Source of the DNA: Burkholderiaceae bacterium
Lineage (GTDB): Bacteria > Pseudomonadota > Gammaproteobacteria > Burkholderiales > Burkholderiaceae_C
Reading direction: 5' to 3'
DNA length: 7,648 bases
Assembly: GCA_023262645.1 (NCBI GenBank)
Contig: JALRAA010000058.1
Location: 1 to 7,648, forward strand
This document shows, one piece after another, positions 1-5,608 of this stretch (within the stretch, counting starts at the first letter, position 1; every line of letters begins with the position of its first letter). Position numbers and translations under genes: made by a program. The notes under the pieces were generated by a model, which did not search any database, was not told where the DNA came from, and worked only from the letters and a program-made list of their open reading frames with translations.

Positions 1-447
1 GGCCGCACCGGCGATGACTTTCACACCACCCGGACGAAAGTTGCTGAACGCGCGTTGGGCGGTGATCGCAAGGGCTTTCAATCCCACGATGTCTTTGGGC
101 CGTCCGGGCAAATGCACTTCGCCCGCTGACACCATGGTGGTGACGCCGCCGTGCATGGTCGAGTCGATCCAACCGATTTGGTTTTGCCTTGGTGTCCAGT
201 CGCCAAACACGGGATGCACATGGCTGTCGATCAGGCCTGGGGCCACACAGGTTTGTTGCACATCGATGGTGGTTTTGGCGCCTGCGGTGTCCAGGTCTTT
301 GTAACGTCCAACGGCGGTGATGAACCCGTCGTTCACCACGATGGTGTCGGCTTGCAGCACCGGCTGGTCAATATCGCCAGACAATAACAGACCGATGTTT
401 TGGATGACAACTTTGCCCGAGGCTTCTTCAATAGCAGTGGTGGCCAT
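1..447 (-). CDS. ena: Enamidase-like amidohydrolase, N-terminal part (runs off left edge)
   Basis: This is a partial gene: 149 codons are visible, from the ATG at 447-445 to the window edge, with no stop. The product resembles enamidase of the amidohydrolase family, a binuclear-metal enzyme that hydrolyses 1,4,5,6-tetrahydro-6-oxonicotinate to ammonia and 2-formylglutarate in Eubacterium barkeri. The small N-terminal beta domain (residues about 12-70, with IQNIGLLLSGDI and VLQADTIVVNDG) leads into the metal-binding strand APGLIDSHVHP. His76 and His78 there are the expected metal ligands. Further typical blocks are HGGVTTMVSAG (99-109) and LPGRPKD (113-119), which match the E. barkeri enzyme as I recall it. 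A clear Shine-Dalgarno at 455-459 supports the start. The gene is divergent from hnr, whose product would make its substrate. The remaining catalytic residues lie outside the window, so a related amidohydrolase with another cyclic amide substrate is not fully excluded. Confidence 0.85.
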   Translation of the reverse strand, partial: MATTAIEEASGKVVIQNIGLLLSGDIDQPVLQADTIVVNDGFITAVGRYKDLDTAGAKTTIDVQQTCVAPGLIDSHVHPVFGDWTPRQNQIGWIDSTMHGGVTTMVSAGEVHLPGRPKDIVGLKALAITAQRAFSNFRPGGVKVIAGAA

Positions 448-454
448 GCAACTT

Positions 455-459
455 CTCCT
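455..459 (-). promoter_or_regulatory. Ribosome binding site of ena
   Basis: Read on the minus strand this is AGGAG, seven bases before the ATG at 447-445. It fixes the enamidase start and is one of the few strong Shine-Dalgarno sequences in the window. Confidence 0.75.
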
Positions 460-478
460 GAATGCTTTCTTTTGAATT

Positions 479-505
479 TTGAAACGGCTGAGCCCACAGC
501 ATAAT
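479..505 (+). promoter_or_regulatory. Possible sigma-70 promoter for the hnr operon
   Basis: TTGAAA at 479-484 matches the -35 consensus at five of six positions. CATAAT at 500-505 matches the -10 consensus at five of six. The 15-base spacer is shorter than the usual 16 to 18, which lowers confidence. The -10 lies inside the palindrome at 499-507, so a repressor bound there could block RNA polymerase. Transcription would begin near 512, leaving a leader of roughly 35 bases before the hnr ATG. Confidence 0.3.
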
Positions 506-546
506 GCGTCATCGATTTCGCAGCAGTCAGTCCGATCCAAACGCGC

Positions 547-2148
547 ATGCACACACACAGCACCACCCACACCGATGGTTTGCCCAACCCAGAAAACGGC
601 TTGCCACTGGGCTTGCAACGGGTCGAGCCCAAACACGGTCCGGTGCGCGAGGGCAAAGTGGAATGCAATGCGTGTCCTGTGTTGTGCCAAATTTCAGAAG
701 GCCGTGTGGGGGCTTGCGACCGCTATGCCAACCAAGCCGGTGTGTTGGTGCGTTTGGACCCGGTGGTGTGGTTGAACCGCCAAACGGGGGTTGTTGCCGA
801 CACGCAAGACTTGTTGCCCCGTGCAGATGCAGACACGTTGCCGCAGACCACGCCCGTGGTGCAGAGCGAAGAGCGCGGAGTCTTTGTCACTGGCATAGGC
901 GCTTCCACCACCTACCCCGATTACAAGCCTGCGCCGTTTATCGTGGCTTCGCGCTCGCAAGGGGTCGACATGGTGACCGTGGTCACCGAAGGCATCTTCA
1001 GCTATTGCAGCCTCAAAGTGAAGATCGATACCGACCGTTATTTGGGCGATGAACGCGCAGCGGTGTTGTACGACGGTGAAGAAGTCGGCCATGTCACCAC
1101 TGCGGAATACGGTTCGCAAATGCTCAGTCTGGGTGGCGTGCATCATTTGACAGGCGGCAGCAAAAAACAAGGGCGCATGGCGTTGCAATTGATGCACATG
1201 TTGGGCAACCACCAAGCGGTCGACGTGCAGATTGAAAACGGGGCACAGTTGGTGTTGCAAGCTGGGCAAGCCCCGGTGGTCAACGGTGTCACAGAACAGC
1301 GCATGCGTGTGGGTTGCGGCTCGGCGGCGATTGGCATGTTTGCCCGCCAATGGTTGGGCGTGTGCGATGAGGTGGTGGTGGTCGACGACCACATCACCGG
1401 CGTGTTGACCGAGCACCAAGCGGGTCGTTGTTTGCACATGAAGCCCAGCGGCATTCGAATACTCGGTCGCAAGTCCACACCCGGGCGGTATTTCCAAGTG
1501 GCGCAACCGGGTACCGGCTGGGGCGGCACCGCCATTGCAGACCCTTTGTCTATTTTGGGCGATTGGAACCCCGAAGAAGCCTGGCCGGGTTTGCGCCTGT
1601 TGATGACCTCCACCACGGGCGAGCATGCCGCATGGTTTGTGTTGGACGAACAGCTCAAACCGCAACCTGCAGACATGCCCGATGAGGTGCGCACGGTGGT
1701 CGATCGCATCGGCGAAAACTGCGAGCCTTCGTTGGTGTCGGTGTTGTTCTTGGGTGGCGCGGGTGGCAGTTTGCGCTCGGGTGTCACCGACAACCCGATT
1801 CAGCTCACCCGTGCCGTGAAAAAAGCCTTGGTCAATGTCAGTTGTGGCGGCGCGCCTGCGTATGTGTGGCCGGGCGGCGGCATCACCGTGATGGTCGATG
1901 TGATGCGCATGCCGGCCAACAGTTTTGGCACGGTACCGACACCGGCCATCGTCGCCCCGATTGAATTCAGCATGCGCTTGAGTGATTACCAAGCCTTGGG
2001 CGGGCACATGGGTTTTGTGCGCACTGTGGACGACAGCTTGGCGCACGGCGCATGGCATAACGATGGCGCACCGACGCAAATGCGTTGGCAAGCGCCGCCG
2101 GCAGATGCCACGCCTTGGCCGCTGGACACTCCACCGATGTTGGGTTGA
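547..2148 (+). CDS. hnr: 6-hydroxynicotinate reductase-like iron-sulfur flavoprotein
   Basis: The 533-residue product resembles 6-hydroxynicotinate reductase, the ferredoxin-dependent enzyme (EC 1.3.7.1) that reduces 6-hydroxynicotinate to 1,4,5,6-tetrahydro-6-oxonicotinate. The E. barkeri enzyme is reported to carry a covalently bound flavin, one [2Fe-2S] and two [4Fe-4S] clusters. Here one cysteine cluster is obvious: Cys40-x2-Cys43-x3-Cys47-x9-Cys57, fit for a [4Fe-4S] centre. The other six cysteines (154, 257, 273, 295, 392, 433) are scattered. Glycine-rich blocks include TGIGASTTYPDYKP (115-128), GTGWGGTAIADP (322-333), GGAGGSLRSGVTDNP (403-417) and WPGGGITVMVDV (441-452). No signal peptide is visible, so it should be cytoplasmic. 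The ATG at 547 has no good ribosome binding site and opens with a histidine-rich stretch (MHTHSTTH); TTG at 580 is an alternative start. The stop overlaps the next start. Identity rests on recalled family features plus the ena, nicA and nicB neighbours. Confidence 0.82.
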   Translation: MHTHSTTHTDGLPNPENGLPLGLQRVEPKHGPVREGKVECNACPVLCQISEGRVGACDRYANQAGVLVRLDPVVWLNRQTGVVADTQDLLPRADADTLPQTTPVVQSEERGVFVTGIGASTTYPDYKPAPFIVASRSQGVDMVTVVTEGIFSYCSLKVKIDTDRYLGDERAAVLYDGEEVGHVTTAEYGSQMLSLGGVHHLTGGSKKQGRMALQLMHMLGNHQAVDVQIENGAQLVLQAGQAPVVNGVTEQRMRVGCGSAAIGMFARQWLGVCDEVVVVDDHITGVLTEHQAGRCLHMKPSGIRILGRKSTPGRYFQVAQPGTGWGGTAIADPLSILGDWNPEEAWPGLRLLMTSTTGEHAAWFVLDEQLKPQPADMPDEVRTVVDRIGENCEPSLVSVLFLGGAGGSLRSGVTDNPIQLTRAVKKALVNVSCGGAPAYVWPGGGITVMVDVMRMPANSFGTVPTPAIVAPIEFSMRLSDYQALGGHMGFVRTVDDSLAHGAWHNDGAPTQMRWQAPPADATPWPLDTPPMLG

Positions 2149-3053
2149 TGCCTGTGTCTGCGCAGCGCCGTTCTTTGCAAGAGGGCCGCTGGCATTTTCA
2201 GCACGGCCCGATCGACATGGTGTTGCAATGCGATGGCGATGCAAAAGCTTGTGCCTTCGCCCTAGAAATGGCTTGGCAACGGTTCACCCAAGTGTTGCCA
2301 GAGTTGGTGAGCGAATTGCCCCGCTTGCGCATGCCCGTGGCTTTGCTCTCGGTGAACGACTTTCATCACCCGATAGCGCGACGCATGTACCAAGCCACAC
2401 AGGCTGCCGCTGTGGTCACCCCCGATGGTTTTGTCACCCCGATGGCCGCAGTGGCGGGTTCGGTGGCGCAAGAAATCGTCGGGTGTTTGGCGCAGCCTGG
2501 TGTGAACCGTGCCTATGTGAACAACGGAGGTGACATCGCTTTGTATTTGCGCGACGGCATGCAGTGGCGTGTGGGTGTGGTGAGCGATTTGTCGATGGCT
2601 TTGCAGCGCATGTCTGACGCTTCGTCTGTCAGGGAACAACACATCCTCGATGGTGCATTTGAGGTGGATGCGGCTCAGCCGGTGCGTGGCGTGGCCACCA
2701 GTGGTTGGCAAGGGCGCAGTTTTTCATTGGGCATTGCCGATAGCGTCACGGTGCTGGCGGCTACTGCGGCGCAAGCGGATGTGGCCGCCACGCTCATAGC
2801 CAACGCGGTCAACTTGGACGACCCGCGCATACAGCGTCGCCCTGCCGACAGCTTGCGCGACGACACCGATTTGGGGGTGCGGCTGGTCACGGTGGCGGTA
2901 CCGCCCTTGGGCGACAGGCTGGCGCAGCAAGCGCTTGAACTCGGGCTAGACTGTGCCCGTGGCATGCAGGCGCTCGGTCTGATACATGCCGCTTATTTGT
3001 GTTGCCAGGGCCAAGCGCTGGTGGCCGAACCCTTGGAATGTTGGGCGGGATGA
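2148..3053 (+). CDS. UPF0280 family protein, ApbE-like; candidate flavinyltransferase
   Basis: The 301-residue product belongs to UPF0280 (COG2122), distant relatives of the flavin transferase ApbE with no established function that I know of. ApbE-like features are VNNGGDIALYLRDG (124-137), where ApbE has its glycine-rich DxGGxI segment; GVATSG (181-186); and an Ala/Asp/Thr stretch AAQADVAATLIANAV (207-221), resembling the Mg-binding ADALAT region of ApbE. No signal peptide or lipobox is visible, unlike most exported ApbE proteins, so it should act in the cytoplasm. I chose the ATG at 2148 because it overlaps the hnr stop in a TGATG arrangement, which points to translational coupling; an in-frame ATG further upstream lies inside hnr. 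Direct coupling to hnr, whose characterised homologue carries covalent flavin, suggests that this protein attaches that flavin. The function is inferred and not shown by the sequence alone. Confidence 0.82.
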   Translation: MPVSAQRRSLQEGRWHFQHGPIDMVLQCDGDAKACAFALEMAWQRFTQVLPELVSELPRLRMPVALLSVNDFHHPIARRMYQATQAAAVVTPDGFVTPMAAVAGSVAQEIVGCLAQPGVNRAYVNNGGDIALYLRDGMQWRVGVVSDLSMALQRMSDASSVREQHILDGAFEVDAAQPVRGVATSGWQGRSFSLGIADSVTVLAATAAQADVAATLIANAVNLDDPRIQRRPADSLRDDTDLGVRLVTVAVPPLGDRLAQQALELGLDCARGMQALGLIHAAYLCCQGQALVAEPLECWAG

Positions 3054-3706
3054 TGAGTGATCTGATCGAACAGCGGCGAGTCTTTACCCACGTGGAAGAA
3101 ATACACCACGAGTTTGGGCCGACTGCCACCGTGCCATTGGTACGCGGCGCCATTGCGGCGGTGTTGCGCAACCCCTATGCGGGTGGCTACCACGCCGATA
3201 TCTTGCCGATGATGGAAGCGCTGAACCCCTTGGGCGTGGCCTTGGCCAAAACCTTGTGCGATGCCATGGGTGTCCCACCCGAGCGCATTCAAAGCTACGG
3301 CAAAGGCGCGATCGTGGGCGCAGGCGGTGAACTCGAGCACGGTGCGTTGTGGCATGTGCCGGGCGGCTATGCCATGCGCGAGTTGCTGGGCTGGAAAGGC
3401 GAACGCGCCTCCTACACCCAAGGCGGTGGCGGCGACAAGCCTTCGGGCCAACCGGGCAATGCGTTGGCGATTGTGTCGTCCACCAAAAAAGTCGGCCCGC
3501 CCAGTGCTGCGTTGGATGTACCGATGACACACATCAACGCCAGCTATGTGCGCAGCCATTTCGACGCCATGGAAGTGCGAGTGCCGGGTGCACCGAAGGC
3601 CGATGAGCTGATCGTGATTCTGGTGATGGGCACCGGTGCCCGGGTGCATGCGCGAGTCGGTGGCCTCAAGGCCGAAGACATCAGTCAATGGAATGGGTTG
3701 CGTTGA
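3050..3706 (+). CDS. DUF1185 / 'amino acid synthesis' family protein (PF06684), first copy
   Basis: The 218-residue product belongs to PF06684, called 'amino acid synthesis' only from indirect structural reasoning. Solved members from Bordetella and Silicibacter show a variant of the Bacillus chorismate mutase fold, and I know of no proven reaction. Conserved blocks are RNPYAGGY (about 40-47), SYGKGAIVGAGGELEH (about 83-98), SSTKK, YVRSHFDAMEVR (about 166-177), an acidic DEL segment, and a C-terminal VGGL...NGLR. The ATG at 3050 overlaps the UPF0280 stop by four bases; ATG 3053 is an equally possible start that would drop one methionine. Compared with the second copy it has an extra glycine-rich insertion (about 120-145, with GGGGDKPSGQ). 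No signal peptide is seen. Its place between the hnr/UPF0280 pair and nicotinate-hydroxylating genes implies a role in the same pathway, but the step is unknown. Confidence 0.85.
   Translation: MMSDLIEQRRVFTHVEEIHHEFGPTATVPLVRGAIAAVLRNPYAGGYHADILPMMEALNPLGVALAKTLCDAMGVPPERIQSYGKGAIVGAGGELEHGALWHVPGGYAMRELLGWKGERASYTQGGGGDKPSGQPGNALAIVSSTKKVGPPSAALDVPMTHINASYVRSHFDAMEVRVPGAPKADELIVILVMGTGARVHARVGGLKAEDISQWNGLR
3547..3575 (+). repeat. 29-base identical segment, copy 1, in the first DUF1185 gene
   Basis: This stretch encodes the VRSHFDAMEV block and is base-for-base identical to 4148-4176 in the second paralogue, with matching wobble positions. It reflects paralogy, possibly with local gene conversion, and not a mobile repeat. 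Confidence 0.7.
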
Positions 3707-3712
3707 ACACGC

Positions 3713-3717
3713 AGGAG
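3713..3717 (+). promoter_or_regulatory. Ribosome binding site of the second DUF1185 gene
   Basis: AGGAG lies five bases before the ATG at 3723. It decides the start of the second DUF1185 gene, because in-frame upstream ATGs (for example at 3636) fall inside the preceding gene. Confidence 0.75.
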
Positions 3718-3722
3718 ACAAC

Positions 3723-4307
3723 ATGAAAGCGAAGATCCGCAAAATCATTGTGCAAGTCGACGAGATTCACCAAGACGGTGGCAAAGCGGTTCTGCCACCG
3801 ACCCGTCGCGCATTGGCCATGGCCGTGATCGACAACCCGTATGCCGGCCGCTTCAGCGAGAACTTGGACGAACTCGTTGACATCGGTGAAGAACTCGGCG
3901 GCTTGTTGGGTGAGCGTTGTGTGCAAGCTTTGGGCATGGCCCCGGCGCAAGCGCACAGCTATGGCAAAGCCGCCATCGTTGGCGAAGGCGGTGAACTCGA
4001 ACACGCGGCAGCCATTCTTCACCCCAAGCTTGGCGCGCCTTTGCGTTTGGCGGTCAGCCAAGGCGCGGCGCTGGTGCCGTCGGCGAAAAAACAAGGCACA
4101 CTCGGCACTGCGGTGGATGTGCCTTTAGGCCACAAAGACGCTGCGTTTGTGCGCAGCCATTTCGACGCCATGGAAGCGCGGGTAGCGGATGCGCCGCGTG
4201 CCCATGAAATCGTGGTGGCCGTGGTGGTCACCGACAGTGGCAGACCGCATCCGCGCGTGGGCGGATTACAAGTACACGAGATCGTGGGCAAAGATGGCCT
4301 GCGGTGA
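3723..4307 (+). CDS. DUF1185 / 'amino acid synthesis' family protein (PF06684), second copy
   Basis: The 194-residue product is a paralogue of the preceding gene and shares its blocks in the same order: DNPYAGRF (about 38-45), SYGKAAIVGEGGELEH (about 79-94), PSAKKQGT, VRSHFDAMEARV (about 143-154), HPRVGGL and a terminal DGLR. It lacks the glycine-rich insertion of the first copy and is about 24 residues shorter. The start follows an AGGAG site 16 bases after the upstream stop. The pair could form a heteromeric enzyme or have diverged to act on different intermediates; the sequence does not decide this. The catalytic function of the family is unknown to me. A 29-base stretch is identical to the first copy although the rest has diverged. 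A 60-base gap follows before the nicotinamidase gene, with no clear terminator. Confidence 0.85.
   Translation: MKAKIRKIIVQVDEIHQDGGKAVLPPTRRALAMAVIDNPYAGRFSENLDELVDIGEELGGLLGERCVQALGMAPAQAHSYGKAAIVGEGGELEHAAAILHPKLGAPLRLAVSQGAALVPSAKKQGTLGTAVDVPLGHKDAAFVRSHFDAMEARVADAPRAHEIVVAVVVTDSGRPHPRVGGLQVHEIVGKDGLR
4148..4176 (+). repeat. 29-base identical segment, copy 2, in the second DUF1185 gene
   Basis: This is the partner of 3547-3575, lying 601 bases downstream in direct orientation, in the same reading frame and the same conserved protein block. Confidence 0.7.
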
Positions 4308-4356
4308 ATCGGTGTTGAGCCAGTATCCCTACGCACGGGTTGTGCGGTTTTTGATT

Positions 4357-4364
4357 GGAGAGAG
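4357..4364 (+). promoter_or_regulatory. Ribosome binding site of the nicotinamidase gene
   Basis: The purine-rich GGAGAGAG lies three bases before the ATG at 4368, and its GGAG core lies seven bases before. It supports a start that includes the whole Tat-type leader of the nicotinamidase. Confidence 0.7.
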
Positions 4365-4367
4365 AAG

Positions 4368-5087
4368 ATGAAAGCAGATCGTAGAAAACTTCTGACCGCG
4401 ATGGGCACCATGGGCGCATTGGGTGCGGTTGCTCCCTGGGCCTGGTCGGCCGCCAAAGTCAAACCCGGCGATGATTCTGTGTTGATCGTGGTTGATGTGC
4501 AAAATTGCTTCATCGAAGGCGGCACCTTGCCCGTGGCCAAAGGCTCCGAAGTGGTGCCCGTCATCAACCGCATCTCCAAGGCGTTTGACAACATCGTCAT
4601 CACGCAAGACTGGCACACCCAAGGCCACGCCTCGTTTGCGTCGGCATACACAGGCAAAAAACCGTTTGAAACCACCAAACTCAGCTACGGTACACAGGTG
4701 CTGTGGCCCGACCACTGTGTGCAAGGCACCAAAGACGCCGAATTGCACAAAGACTTGGCACTGCCTTCAGCACAACTGATCATTCGCAAGGGCTACCACC
4801 CCAAGGTCGACAGCTATTCCGCGTTCATGGAAGCCGACGGAAAAACCGCCACGGGTTTGTCGGGTTACCTCAAACAGCGCGGTATCAAGACCGTGTTTGT
4901 GACCGGATTGGCCACCGATTTTTGCGTGGCATGGACAGCCATGGACGCGCGTGCCGCAGGGTTTGAAGTGTCGGTGGTGGAAGATGCCTGCCGCGCGATC
5001 GACCTCAACGGTTCGCTCGAAGCCGCGTGGAAAAACATGGCCGCCAAAGGTGTCAAGCGTATTCAGTCAGGTGACATTGCGGTCTGA
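4368..5087 (+). CDS. pncA: Nicotinamidase (isochorismatase-like hydrolase) with Tat signal peptide
   Basis: The 239-residue product matches nicotinamidase/pyrazinamidase (PncA), which hydrolyses nicotinamide to nicotinate and ammonia. The catalytic triad is visible as Asp43 (VVDVQNCF), Lys141 (RKGYHPKVDSYSAF) and Cys186 (GLATDFCV). The metal ligands correspond to Asp81, His83, probably His87 (QDWHTQGH) and His116 (WPDHC). The mature part is of usual PncA length. Unusually, it begins with a leader of about 29 residues: twin arginines in DRRKLL (4-9), a hydrophobic Ala/Gly/Met stretch, and a small-residue end WSAA. This looks like a Tat signal for export of the folded metalloenzyme to the periplasm, with cleavage near residues 28-29. 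It stands between the DUF1185 pair and nicA, so it probably supplies nicotinate from external nicotinamide for catabolism; NAD salvage by an exported enzyme is less likely. Confidence 0.92.
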   Translation: MKADRRKLLTAMGTMGALGAVAPWAWSAAKVKPGDDSVLIVVDVQNCFIEGGTLPVAKGSEVVPVINRISKAFDNIVITQDWHTQGHASFASAYTGKKPFETTKLSYGTQVLWPDHCVQGTKDAELHKDLALPSAQLIIRKGYHPKVDSYSAFMEADGKTATGLSGYLKQRGIKTVFVTGLATDFCVAWTAMDARAAGFEVSVVEDACRAIDLNGSLEAAWKNMAAKGVKRIQSGDIAV

Positions 5088-5114
5088 TTTCGCGCATTGA
5101 CGCCACTGCTGTAC

Positions 5115-5606
5115 ATGTCACATTGGCGCTCAGTGGACGTGCATCTCAAGGTCAATCAACAAACGGTTGATCTGACCTTGGGAGATGCCGCCACCTTGTT
5201 GCATGTATTGCGCAATGACTTGGGGCTGAATGGCCCGAAATATGGGTGCGGCTTGGGCGAGTGCGGTGCATGCACGGTGCTGGTCGATGGCCTACCTGCT
5301 CGCGCTTGCGTCATTCCTGCGGTGGAAATGCAAGACCGCGAGATCACCACGTTAGAAGGCTTGGGCCATGCGCAGTCGCCGCATCCGGTACAACAAGCTT
5401 TCATCGATACACAAGCCGCGCAATGCGGCTATTGTTTGAATGGCATGCTGATGATGGCGGTGGCTTTGTTGCGTCAACATCCGCAGCCGACCGATGTGCA
5501 AATCCGCCAAGCCCTGTCCGCCAATTTGTGTCGGTGTGGCACACACCTTGAAATCATCGCTGCCGTGCACCGCGCCGCTGCATTGATGCAAGCCCACGCT
5601 GCTTGA
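5115..5606 (+). CDS. nicA: Nicotinate dehydrogenase small subunit, 2x[2Fe-2S] protein
   Basis: The 163-residue product is a small iron-sulfur subunit of the xanthine dehydrogenase family. The N-terminal plant-type ferredoxin domain carries Cys45, Cys50, Cys53 and Cys65 (YGCGLGECGACTVLVDG). The C-terminal all-helical domain carries Cys104, Cys107, Cys139 and Cys141 (QCGYCLNGM and NLCRCGTH). All eight cluster ligands are present. Blocks such as RNDLGLNGPKYGCGLGECGA and HPVQQAFID agree very closely with Pseudomonas putida NicA as I recall it, more so than with isoquinoline oxidoreductase. It passes electrons from the molybdenum site of NicB to the downstream acceptor. The start is uncertain: ATG 5115 is preferred, TTG 5097 and GTG 5133 are possible, and none has a clear ribosome binding site. 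No signal peptide is seen. The stop lies two bases before the nicB ATG. Confidence 0.92.
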   Translation: MSHWRSVDVHLKVNQQTVDLTLGDAATLLHVLRNDLGLNGPKYGCGLGECGACTVLVDGLPARACVIPAVEMQDREITTLEGLGHAQSPHPVQQAFIDTQAAQCGYCLNGMLMMAVALLRQHPQPTDVQIRQALSANLCRCGTHLEIIAAVHRAAALMQAHAA

Positions 5607-5608
5607 CC

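Larger units (their letters stand above)
448..546. promoter_or_regulatory. Divergent intergenic control region between ena and hnr
   Basis: These 99 bases separate two divergently transcribed genes of one pathway, so promoters for both directions and any shared operator are expected here. Visible elements are a perfect tandem duplication of TTTTGAA (470-476 and 477-483), a short perfect palindrome GCATaATGC (499-507), and a possible plus-strand promoter (479-505). No convincing minus-strand promoter was found by eye. No regulator gene is present in the window, so the binding factor is unknown; in Pseudomonas the nic genes are controlled by a MarR-type repressor, NicR. Confidence 0.5.

Noticed and set aside
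14..387. Overlapping small plus-strand frames at the left edge
   Set aside because: They lie opposite the enamidase frame, which has metal-binding HVH, conserved blocks and a strong ribosome site; the plus-strand products show nothing recognisable.
2085..2147. Upstream ATG at 2085 as the start of the UPF0280 protein
   Set aside because: It would overlap hnr by 64 bases and add a non-family leader; the ATG at 2148 gives the coupled TGATG junction.
694..2244. Long open frame on the minus strand (516 codons) opposite hnr
   Set aside because: Its translation is rich in His, Arg and Ala with no recognisable motif, and the opposite strand encodes a protein with clear family blocks. It is a shadow of codon bias.
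2993..3748. Minus-strand open frame of 251 codons opposite the first DUF1185 gene
   Set aside because: It has no family resemblance, and the plus-strand frame carries the PF06684 blocks shared with the neighbouring paralogue.
3050..4307. Reading the DUF1185 pair as amino acid biosynthesis genes, as the family name suggests
   Set aside because: The name comes from indirect structural argument, and the neighbours are all nicotinate catabolic genes.
4308..4367. Possible internal promoter or terminator before the nicotinamidase gene
   Set aside because: Only fragments resembling -35 boxes were seen, with no matching -10, and no stem-loop followed by a T run.
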